Source: Populus alba
Taxonomy: Eukaryota; Streptophyta; Magnoliopsida; Malpighiales; Salicaceae
Reading direction: 5' to 3'
Assembly: GCF_005239225.2 (NCBI RefSeq)
Contig: NC_133301.1
Location: 10,912,318 to 10,976,317 of the forward strand
Length of the DNA stretch: 64,000 bases
Below, in pieces: positions 23,030 through 32,700 of this stretch (position 1 is the first letter of the stretch; the number at the start of each line of letters is the position of its first letter). The notes beneath the pieces are model-generated. The model had not been told where the DNA came from. It worked only from the letters and a program-made list of their open reading frames with translations, and did not search any database. A program made the position numbers and the translations under genes.

Positions 23030-26000
23030 CTGGTCATTCAGGATGAGAAAATATTGACAAATTCTCATTTGAAGGCAGTTTCCCACCATCATCGTATCTT
23101 GAAATGTGGTTTATCCTTATTCTCAATTGAGGATTAAAATAATACAAAATAAATGTTGAGACCTCTTCCACAATATAAGCCTCGCATATCGAAGCCTCAA
23201 TATGCATCTTGTTTTTAACTTTTTCTTTAGGTTGAACAAGTATAAGAATGGAATTAAATGAATGTCTTAAAATTTTTTTTAATAAAAAAACAATAAAAAT
23301 CTAATTATGATGAATGTGTAATCCTTAACCTCTCAAATAGATACACCTATCTATATTGGACAAGGCCTCCAACTTTTACCTTAAATGGTAGATGCATAAG
23401 TAAATGCTTTATTAAGTCGAAAAAAGATGGAGGGAATATCATCTCAAGTTTGTTGATCGTGTAGATGATATTCATTTCAAGCTTCTCCATGTGTTGAGTA
23501 TGCAACTTGTTAGAGCATGTATCTTTAAAAATATAACTAATCTCCATAAGTACATCACATATCTTTTTTGGCAATCAATCCTTGTAAACAAGTGGAATGA
23601 ATGTTTGCATAAACAAGTGACAATCATGACTTTTAATTCCATACAATCTTTCATTCTTCAAATTCACCAATCTATATATGAAATATCCCACATCTGTGGG
23701 TGAGGAGTTGGTTGCTGGCCTTATTAGTAGTGTCGATTGCTAACTTGAAAGACACGTTTAAAACCCTGAGGGGGACCTGGGTGGTAGCACTGGGAATGGA
23801 TGGACTAAGGGCCAAAACAAGACAGTATCTAATAGGGTTAGTGTGTTGCGCTACTCTAAAAGACGTGCTTTTTACCCTGAGGGGACCTAGATGGAAGCCT
23901 TGGGAATGGGTGGACTAGGAGACCACAAGGGACAATATCTGAAGGGTTAGTGTGTTGCGTTACTCTGAAAGACGTGTTTTAAGGCCATGTGTGGCTGCTA
24001 AGAACAAATCCGTGCGAGTGGTAAGGCCTAATGCGAACAATATCTGGCAGGTTGGGTCGGGCTGTGATATTTGGTATTAGAGCTGACCTCACTGGCTGTC
24101 TGATGGTGCCGGCGAGGTCATCAAGCCCTTAAAGGGGATGGATTGTAATATCACATATCAGTGGGTGAGGAGTTAGTTGCTGGCCTTATTAGTAGTGTTG
24201 GTTGCTAACTTGAAAGATGCATTTAAAACCTTGAGGGGGATTTGGGTGGAAGCCCTAGGAATAAATGGACTTGGAGGTCTAGATGGGACAGTATCTGACA
24301 GGGTTAGTGTGTTGTGCTACTCTGAAAGATGCATTTAAGACCCTGAGGGGGACTTGGGTGGAAGCCTTGGGAATGGTGGACTGAGAAGCCCAGAGGGGAT
24401 AATACCTGAAAGGGTTAGTGTGTTGCGCTACTCTGAAAGACATGTTTAAGGCTATGTGTGGCTGCCAAGAACAAATATTTGCTGGTGGTAAGGCTCAAAA
24501 AGGATAATATCTAGCAAGTTGGGCCGGGCTATGATATTTGGTACTAGAGCCGACCTCACTAGCTATCCAACGGTGCTGACGGCGTCGTCGGGCTCTTTAA
24601 GGGGGGTGGATTGTAATATCTCACATCGACAAGTGAGAAGTTGGTTGTTGGCCTTATTAATAGTGTTGGTTGCTAGCTTGAAAGACGTGTTTAAAACCTT
24701 GAAAGGGACTTGGGTGGAAGCCCTAGGAATGGATGGACTGGGAGGCCTAGATGGGACAATATCTGATAGGGTTAGTGTGTTGTATTACTCTGAAAGACGC
24801 ATTTAAAACCTTAACTGGGGCCTAAGTGGAAGCCTTAGGCATGGGTGGACTGGGAGGTTAGAGGGGACAATATGTGATAGGGTTAGTGTGCTACATTACT
24901 CTAAAAGACGTATTTTGGGGTAATGCGTGGCTTCCAAGAACAAATCTGTGTGGGCGGTAAAGCCCAAAGCGGACAATATCTGGCAAGTTCGGTCGGGCTG
25001 TGAAAAGATATGTTTGAAGCATATCCATTAGGAACATTCAGACTTTAAAGCCATTATGATACAAATAATTGTGCATTTTTGTCTAGAGCAAGGCAGACAT
25101 TAGGTTTTACAACCTATGACCCATCATAAATCAACTTTATATTCTTACAATGACAAAAAAAAAAAAAATTATATTCATTTTAGCCTTCATGTTATCCTTT
25201 CTCTTCATTTTCACGTCCATTACTATGTTAAAAATATTTTTAATTTTTTTCGTTTTAATAAGCATAACATCCATATTATGGTGGAGGCGATTAGTCTTCC
25301 AATAAGAAAGCTTCCAAAAAATAATTTGTTTTATCGAATTGGGGGTCATACAAAAAATCTAGAAAATTTTACTTGTCGAATTGAAAATCAAACATAATAT
25401 CCTCATATTGCGAGACCATATCATACAATTCTTCACCTGATAGAATGAAAGTGTTGCATCCCATTCAACTCTACCTTTAAGGAAATCCTTTTTGTTCTTT
25501 TTATACTTATGATCGGTTGGCATGAACTATCAATGACAATAAAAAAAAAGTTGAACCATCATTTATTAAGGTAAATGCCTTATTATTTTTCATATAATAT
25601 GGAAGTAATTATTTTTCATGCAGGCCCCAACTAGAAATCATCTCACACGCAGGAAAATCATTGATAGCCCACATCAAAGTTGCCTTCAACTAAAAATTTA
25701 TTTCCTCGAGACTAGATATGTCAAAGTCTTGAATGACCATGACTATTTCAAATCATCAATCAATAGTCAAAGACAAACATATATATTCATACCCGAACTA
25801 TTAGGACCATGTATGACCGTAAATAACAATATGAACTTCGACCTCATACACATCTTTGGTGGCAAGTTGTGAACTGTGAGTATCATCATCCAATAAAATT
25901 ATGGTGCAACAAATGACCCTAATAGAGTAAGTCTATTTGTACATAACCTAATATGTATATTTGGTGGTTCTATTAAAAATTAAGGATGCGCCATTTCAAA

Positions 26001-26942
26001 ATATTTACAGGCTTCATTATTGGAAGGGTGCATCATGATTCCATTCACCACATCATGTGAATGATGCCAAGTCTTATGCTCAGCAGTTTTTGGAGACATG
26101 AATAAACTTTGTAATGTATGAGTGATTAAGAAATATCTTAGTTTTCTATGTGCAATAAGATTCATTCCCTTGCTAGTTATGGGTATATACCAAGCATGCC
26201 TATAAGTTTTTCACTCAGCATGCCCACATCATGTGAATGATACCAAGCATGCCCATAAGTTGTGAACTTTATAATCTACATGTTCTAGACAGTATAACAA
26301 GCAAAAGTTTAGACACATGTTAGTTTTTTGGCATCTTATGCCAAGGGGTTTCATAATATATTTAGCATAATAAAAGTTTTCATTCAGTCTATTCCTCTCA
26401 AGTAAAATGTTTTTTGCTCATTCGATGATTCTATCGTAATCGGCCTTGCTTAGCTTATTATCTGACTTGATGGTGAACACTTATGCAAGAACTGATAATT
26501 TATTGTGATTTGTGCATACATATCATACTAGCTCGTCAAAATCTTTTAAAGGATCCAAAAACTTTGGTGCGTATGCATTTGGTTCTTTATCTATGCTTGA
26601 ACATTCACCTACATCACTTTGATTTATTCTCATTGCTTTTATCATAATGCTCCTATAACGACTATTATTATCATCTACAACTCCATATATGTTGCTAAAA
26701 GTAGAAGTTGACTTAACCATCCTTTCAACCATGGTCTTATAAGGAATATATGATTCTCCATGTGCAAACCAATATAAGTCTTTCTTTATGAATCCTTTAC
26801 TGTAAAAGATGCATCGTAACAACATCTCTACTAATATTTTTTAGATTACATGGTGTGTCTTTAATAAAATCCTTAACCCTATTACAATAATCCATCATGC
26901 AGAACCCTGTGGGTCATACTCAATACATCTCAAAACAATCAT
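23030..26942 (-). pseudogene. tnp2-type CACTA transposase, broken and split by a TRIM
   Basis: Minus-strand translation gives the tnp2 family in order. The start region is MMDYCNRVKDFI and VVTMHLLQ (about 26900-26820), then WFAHGESYIPYKTMVERMV (about 26770), then SLFMSPKTAEHKTWHHSHDV (about 26090). Next come IHGPNSSGMNIYV (about 25800), SIKQIIFWKLSYWKTN and HNMDVM (about 25320-25260), then GIKSHDCHLFMQ (about 23640), PPSFFD and HLPFKVKVGGLVQYR (about 23420-23350). It closes with KNKMHIEASICEAYIVEEV (about 23210-23150). Many stops and frameshifts show it is dead. The TRIM-like element at 23679-25005 interrupts it between GYASNIS and RLVNLKNERLYG; removing the insertion and one 5-bp duplication rejoins the frame. 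Confidence 0.9.
23679..25005 (+). mobile_element. TRIM-like LTR element with three LTRs and two internal segments
   Basis: Three repeats of 391-394 bp (23679-24069, 24144-24536, 24612-25005) begin TG(T/A)AATATC and end with GCTGTGATA or a variant. Between them lie two internal segments of about 75 bp. Each starts with a primer-binding site like the initiator-tRNA-Met type (TGGTATTAGAGC at 24072-24083; TGGTACTAGAGC at 24539-24550). Each ends in a polypurine tract (AAAGGGGATGGA at 24131-24142; GGGGGGTGGA at 24601-24610). There is no coding region. The flanks ATATA (23674-23678) and AGATA (25006-25010) are a 5-bp target duplication with one change. The LTR ends and GCGGACAATATCTGGC phrase recall Cassandra-type TRIMs, but no clear 5S box is seen. 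Orientation is + by primer site and polypurine tract. Confidence 0.9.
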
Positions 26943-28303
26943 TCATAACTCATATGAAACCTATATAGAATATTGATGACAACATGTATTAATTAATAAT
27001 ATGAACTAAACAAATTATTGGTACCCAACTAATTAGCTATAATTGATTTAACTCGAACTTATTTAATTTATTTTAATATTACACTTAAATCATTATCAAT
27101 TTTCTGTATATAAAAAAAATCAAATTCCTCCATATTTACCAAAAAATTTAACTTAAGAATAAAATTGAAAAAATATTAAACATATCTTTTAAATAAGGTA
27201 TTATTTATTTCATTATATAACACTGAAGTCACAAAATCAAACTCTAATCTTTTAAAATCTCAAACAAATTTAAATGGGAAAATGCTATAAAACAAACAAA
27301 CTACATAAAAATGCCAAAAAGTCGACATGTTTAAAATAGGTTACAACAAAAAATGGGTAGTGTTGCTTACTTTATATGATGATTCTTTAAAAACAAATTG
27401 AACCAAAATAGGGATGCTAACAGATTGAGTGTTGGGGTGGCCAAATTTGTGATGATGAGAGTTTGATTTGTAACTAAAAAAAAAAGAGGATTGATGCGAG
27501 CCTCGTGATCACATGATGACGCAATCCACAATCAAGACTGTGATCTGATCCTAGAAAGCCAAAATAAGTCTGATAAAAATGTGACACAAATAGAAACTTG
27601 TCCCAAGACACTAGTACTATTGAAATGAAATCAAATAAAATCACAAAGCCAATTAATCTTTGATAAATCAGATTTTGTTTGTTCAGGAAAAAAAGAAATG
27701 CAAGAATATCTCTTAAATGTTAACACTAAAAAATTCAAAAGTATTATTCATCAATGGCTACCGAAATTTAGGCTTACATGTGTTTAAATAGTTCTGAAAA
27801 ACTAATCCTAATGGATCTACCCTTATGGGCTGAATTAACTTACTTATAAAAAGTGACCCAAAACCTTTATTAGTAAGCCCAAACCCTAATTCAAATAAGT
27901 CTTGGATCCTAACTGAAAACAAAATATTATGCCCAAACAAGTCTTAGGTAGTAGATAACAAAAAATAAAATAAAGCCCATAAGTTCTAATTCTTTATCTG
28001 CCACTAGCCTATCTTTTATTGTGTAGCTAGGATGAATAAAAAATTATTATAAGAAAAGGATTTTAGAACATTAATGAATCTTTGCCACACTTGAAAATTA
28101 TGTTATAGTTCATTGAAGATCCTTGTAGAACTAGAAAAATCTCAAAACAAACTACCACATCCTTGTAGAAAAAGAATGACTACCTAATAGGAAGTCTACA
28201 AGTCAAAAGAAAGTAAATAACAAAATTTAAGGAAGATCCGACGAACTCCTAATCACACACCGACGGAATATTTTCGTCGGTAAAACTGTGAAATCTTGTA
28301 GTG

Positions 28304-28989
28304 TTTGTACAACATGTTTTCACCTATATCGCATGTCCTTTTTGAACTCCAATTCACCTGAAAGTTTACCCTAACATTGACAAATACCTCTAATCTTATA
28401 GTAAAGTTTTAGATCGTATCTTTCTCTCTCTTTTCAAGATGATTTATCCTCGAAACACCAACAGGTTTAATGGACAATTCCTTAGCTTCTTGTTAAAGCC
28501 TTTAGAGTTTTCTTTCTTACACGCACTTGCGTCTAACAACATTATATGAAAATAGTAGCCGATAATAATTTCAAAATAGCATGCCTTGCCATCCATTTGT
28601 GTATATATTTTTGAATGATTATCGTTGCTGCCCTATTTTGTTTTTCGTCCTTTTGGTGCTGAACTAAAGCTCTCAATTCTTCGCGTTCTTTATTTGTTTC
28701 TTTATAAATCTTTGCAATTCATACAACCTATTTTGATTTATATCGCAAATTCTTGTTGAACTCTAATTCACCTAAAACTTTACCTTAACATAGATAAATA
28801 CCTTTGGAATCTTCTAATAAATTTTCATTTCGATCTAACAGTTTGATTTGGAGTTATGCTTAATAGTGTAAAACTAAATGGTAGAAAATTTTATGTCACA
28901 ATCTGAATCTAACCTTGCTTGGATAGTATCAGAAGTTATGTGTTGTTTTTTGCATAATAAAAAGAAGGAATAAGAAATTAGGGATAGAG
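28304..28989. repeat. Imperfect ~100-bp direct duplication
   Basis: The block CACCTATATCGCATG to TTAGATCGTATC (about 28320-28421) recurs as GATTTATATCGCAAATTC to TTTCGATCT (about 28735-28840), about 75% alike by eye. Shared phrases include TTGAACTC(C/T)AATTCACCT and GA(C/T)AAATACCT. The family is not recognised; it may be part of an LTR or transposon interior. Confidence 0.5.
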
Positions 28990-29201
28990 AGAGAAGGTTG
29001 TCTATTAGTTTATAGCTTAAATATTATCAATGGATTTACCATCGGTAATTTCATCTATAATAATGACACTTCATTTTTTTTTTATTCATTTTTAATTGTG
29101 ATTTTCTTGGTATTTATCGATATAAATTTTCTGACATTGTAAATTATCAATGAGTTTTTTTATATATAATTATGTTTGTATTTGATAATTTTTTAGTAGT
29201 G
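28990..29201 (-). mobile_element. Second CACTA-like terminus
   Basis: The + strand ends at 29201 with TTTTTTAGTAGTG; on the minus strand this reads CACTACTAAAAAATTATC. It resembles the CACTACTAGAGAATTA terminus at 13897. Subterminal phrases follow inward (CATTGATAATTTACAATG, ACCGATGGTAAATCCATTGA). No partner end with matching 3-bp duplication was found: the flank here is TTT, at 13897 it is AAA. Confidence 0.45.
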
Positions 29202-29254
29202 TTTATTAATGTTAACTATATGCTGTCATGATAATCTTTTAGCTAGAAAACAAA

Positions 29255-29910
29255 ATTATATCCAAGTTGATAATTAATGGTAAGGGTGAGGAAAAAAACT
29301 GAAAAATTGATTAAACTAAAAAAAAAACCGTAAAAACCGAACCACAAAAAAAATCAATTAAACCAATTAAAATTTTGAAAAACCGACCGGTTTGATTTCG
29401 GTTTTATAAGCCTGGAAAAAAAAAAAAAAAAACCGAACTGAACTGAACCCAAACCAAGCTAAACTGGAAAAAACCGAGTCAAATCAGAAAAAACCGAGCC
29501 AAACTGAAAAACCAAGCTTAACTGGTTTGAACCGGTTTTTGTCCTAAAAAACAAAACTGAACCGAAACCGGTTAGTTTGAACTGATTTTGATTTGGTTTT
29601 AATTTTTTTAATTTTAATTTAATTATTTAAAAAAAAAAAAAAAAACTGAATCAAACCTATTGAAAATAATCATCTCTAATTAATGCTTCGCCTGTCATGT
29701 TAATGTACAGGAAAAGAAAATGCCAATATAATATAATATAATTATATCCAAGTTGATAATTAACAGTACGACTGCCATGTTAATGTACAGGAAAAGAAAA
29801 TGCCAATATAATATAATATAATTACATCCAAGTTGATAATTAATAGTACGACTGCCATGTTAATGTACAGGAAAAGAAAATGACAATGTAAATTGTAATA
29901 TAATTATAGC
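29255..29910. repeat. 80-bp tandem repeat interrupted by a MITE
   Basis: Units start at about 29255 (ATTATATCCAAGTTGATAAT), 29741 and 29821. The last two are exactly 80 bp apart, each followed by TACGACTGCCATGTTAATGT and an A-rich tail. The first unit is split after TTAATGG by the 398-bp MITE at 29281-29678 and resumes at ATTAATGC. Confidence 0.85.
29281..29678. mobile_element. hAT-like MITE, AACCG-rich family, copy 1
   Basis: 398 bp from TAAGGGTGAGG to AATCATCTCTA. It is flanked by ATTAATGG (29273-29280) and ATTAATGC (29679-29686), an 8-bp target duplication with one change. The ends form short inverted repeats of the type TAGGGRTGA. The interior is an imperfect series of AAACCGAAC/CCGGTTTGA phrases without an ORF. 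An 8-bp duplication plus this end is characteristic of hAT elements. Two further copies lie at 58.8 and 60.4 kb. Confidence 0.8.
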
Positions 29911-30840
29911 TGTACATGGCAAACTTGAGGGCAAATTGTCAACTAATCACATGATAGAAAGTCATAGAAAGATTCACATTAACCATTTATAAATAAAGAA
30001 AATAATTCAAACCAAATGCACCCTTAATTTTTTTTTTATATCAGTTTAATTAGTTTTTGGATTGATTATTATTTGTTCTTTGCAATACGCAATTTCTATT
30101 TCAGGCATAGAACACATCTTCAATTACCACCTAGTTTTCTATTGGTCCCAAACAAAAAGCTTTACCAATCGGGTCCTCCATTTAGGAGAAATTACCCAAC
30201 AAACGCTCGGCTTAAAATTTATTTTTTATGTTTTTATATTATTTTGATATGTTTATATCATAAAGAATTTTAAAAATAAAAAATAATAATTTTTTAAAAA
30301 AACCACGAAAATATTTTTAGAACTCCACTTTTCATTTAGAACTCCAAATATTTCTAAACACCTCTTGGGTGGTTTGGACGTCGTCTTTTCAGGGAAGAGA
30401 GCAGGTGGGCACTAACGTGCAATAGAGCTGGCCAATGGATCTTGAAGAAGACAGCCATCTCTTTATTTTAATCGCCGCATTATCCAAAGGCTAAAGAACA
30501 TTTCGTGACGTTAATAACTTCTTAGCCTTCTCTTGGATTTCAATATGTTTTCCATGTAAGCATATGCACATGCAATCCTTCCAGCTAACCCTAAAAAAAG
30601 AAAAAAAGAACAGACGACTTCTTAAACAAATAACTTCTATTACCGTGACGGGTCAAGAATTGTACTCTATACGTGTAATATGCCAACTGTATAATACCAA
30701 CTTGTGCCACCACCACACTCCATCCTCAGTGTGTTGGAGGATTGTGATTGGCTAGAGAGTACACTGAAGACCTTGTTCTGTAATAATCATCAGTTTACAA
30801 TCAGTGCTTCTTGTTTCGGCCTGTCTTGTCCATGGAATGT
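29911..30840. other. Spacer upstream of the peroxidase gene
   Basis: No gene is seen. Bases 30220-30300 resemble the small AT-rich MITE-like family. From about 30360 base composition becomes more gene-like, probably the distal promoter. ORFs around 30060-30270 and 30564-30755 show no family motif. Confidence 0.4.
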
Positions 30841-30845
30841 CTACC

Positions 30846-30853
30846 TATATATA
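30846..30853 (+). promoter_or_regulatory. TATA box of the peroxidase gene
   Basis: TATATATA 74 bases before the ATG at 30927. This leaves room for a start site near 30880 and a short A-rich leader. No other TATA-like site lies between it and the ATG. Confidence 0.6.
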
Positions 30854-30926
30854 TACATATATTGATCTACTCGTCTTTTAAGAGAAGCATATTAATTTGT
30901 GAAACCAGAAACAGAAACAGAGTGTC

Positions 30927-32460
30927 ATGGAAAATCAAAAATTCATTGTTCTGTCAATACTTCTCTCTCTACTAATCACAATTGCTTCTGCTCAGTCGTC
31001 TCAACTTAGACAAAACTTTTACCAGAACATTTGTCCTAATGTGGAATCACTCGTCCGCTCTGCTGTCCAGAAAAAGTTTAGCCAGACCTTTGTGACTGCC
31101 CCGGCAACTATTCGACTCCTCTTCCACGATTGCTTCGTCCGGGTTAGTAGTTCTCCTTCTGATGACCCCTTTTCTTGTTCTTGTTTTTCTTCCGATATCC
31201 TATTTCTTTAATCGAGTTTCTGATAAGTTAGAAATCTTCACCATTTTTTCGTTGTAAAGTGCTAATAGCTTTAAGTTTTAATGTTTCTTTCTTCGCATCA
31301 GGGATGTGATGCTTCGGTGCTGCTTTCGTCGCCATCTAACAACGCAGAGAAGGACCACCCTGATGATATTTCGCTTGCCGGTGATGGGTTTGACACTGTG
31401 ATCAAAGCCAAGGCAGCCGTTGATAGCAATCCTCGATGCAGAAACAAAGTTTCATGTGCTGATATACTAGCTCTTGCAACTAGAGATGTTGTAGCCTTGG
31501 TATGCAAATTCTCTTCCCTTGATTCATTAGTCTGTTCAGTAAAATATGTAAATCATTTTTCCAGAAACTTTGTCAGCTCATAGTAAAATAGCTTCGAGAT
31601 ATTATTGCAATTCATGGGAAAATGTTGCTCGAAGTAAAAGAGCAACACCAGGCATCTTTTAGCATATTTAATATTATGTTTCTAACTCAGCTACACATCT
31701 TTACATGAAATCAGACAGGGGGGCCATCTTATTCAGTTGAATTAGGAAGACGTGATGGGAGGGTATCTACAAAAGCCAGTGTTCAACGCAAACTCCCTCA
31801 TCCTACTTTCAACTTGGACAAGCTGAATACAATGTTTGCTTCCAATGGTCTCTCCCAGACTGATATGATTGCTTTGTCAGGTATCTAGAGTTTTATACTC
31901 TTCAGTTATTTTACTTCAAACTTGCCATACAACTCTGCGGAATTTTGCTTGAACTGAGTCTGAAATCACCAAAATATATATATGGTTGTGAATTCTTAAC
32001 ATAATTTTTGCAAAGCTATGTTTTAGCTTCTGAAAAGTTTGCGTCAATATCAGGTGCCCATACACTTGGATTCTCTCATTGTAGCCGCTTTGCCGACAGG
32101 ATTTACAAATTCAATTCTCGAAACAGGATTGACCCAACTCTAAATCTGCAATATGCTATGCAGCTTAGACAAATGTGCCCTGTTAATGTTGACCCAAGAA
32201 TTGCCATTAACATGGACCCGACCACACCCCAGAAGTTTGACAATGCCTACTACCAAAACCTTCAGAATGGAAAGGGCTTGTTCACCTCTGATCAGATACT
32301 GTTTACCGATTCAAGATCGAAAGGCACTGTCAACCTATTTGCATCAAACAATGCTGCCTTTCAACAAGCATTTGTGACTGCTATCACTAAGCTTGGCCGA
32401 GTTGGGGTTTTGACTGGTAATCAAGGTGAAATTCGGCGAGACTGTTCCCGAGTAAACTAA
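30927..32460 (+). CDS. Class III (secretory) plant peroxidase
   Basis: Heme peroxidase that oxidises phenolics and lignin precursors with H2O2 in the cell wall. Exons 30927-31142, 31302-31499, 31715-31880, 32054-32460 give 328 aa; the three introns are at the classic class III positions. Residues 1-22 are a signal peptide (hydrophobic [14 protein letters not shown]), and the mature chain starts QSSQL. The distal heme site [13 protein letters not shown] (Arg, His) is complete across exons 1-2. The Ca-binding and structural CADILALA motif is in exon 2, and the proximal heme ligand His is in [10 protein letters not shown] (exon 4). Eight cysteines for four disulfides are present, and the protein ends SRVN with no long vacuolar tail. 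It looks closest to Arabidopsis PRX16/PRX45-type enzymes by recognition. No disruption is seen. Confidence 0.96.
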
Positions 32461-32700
32461 ACTGGGCATTATTTTCTCATCGCTCATGGATTCCGTCGTT
32501 CTTTCTTTGCGGTAGTTTTTGCTTTTCATTTTGTTATTGTTTCGATTGCTGGGGGTATCAATATTTGCAAGGGTAACCAATAAATTATACTGTTGGGAAG
32601 TGGTTTGTCGGAAATAAATGTTTACTTGTTGTGTCTTTTAGCACAAAGAAAGAATTGCTCAGGCCATTTTCTTCATAGAAGCTGGCGCCGGAAATAAAAT
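32461..32700 (+). terminator. Peroxidase 3' UTR and poly(A) signal
   Basis: A canonical AATAAA at 32613-32618 lies about 155 bases after the stop, followed by T/G-rich sequence (TTTACTTGTTGTGTC). A second AATAAA-like motif lies near 32691. Confidence 0.6.

Larger units (their letters stand above)
20640..28303 (-). mobile_element. Degenerate CACTA (En/Spm) DNA transposon
   Basis: On the minus strand the element starts at 28303 with CACTACAAGATTTCACAG. An inverted subterminal pair (CCGACGAAAATATTCCGTCGG) follows at 28280-28260. Further along this strand come a tnp2-type transposase pseudogene (26942-23030), a second-ORF relic (about 21720-21060) and subterminal sequence (about 20960-20640, with CCGTTAGTAATTCCGTTGG-type phrases). 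This order matches plant CACTA elements. The second terminal CACTA motif was not found, so the left edge is approximate. A TRIM-like element is inserted in tnp2. Confidence 0.75.

Noticed and set aside
23700..24806. ORFs of 72 and 95 codons with similar sequences
   Set aside because: They are parallel translations of the repeated LTRs of the TRIM-like element, not genes.
32008..32053. Peroxidase reading frame extending upstream of exon 4
   Set aside because: The frame runs into intron 3 by chance. The acceptor at 32052-32053 restores the conserved GAHTLG with the Gly codon split across the junction.
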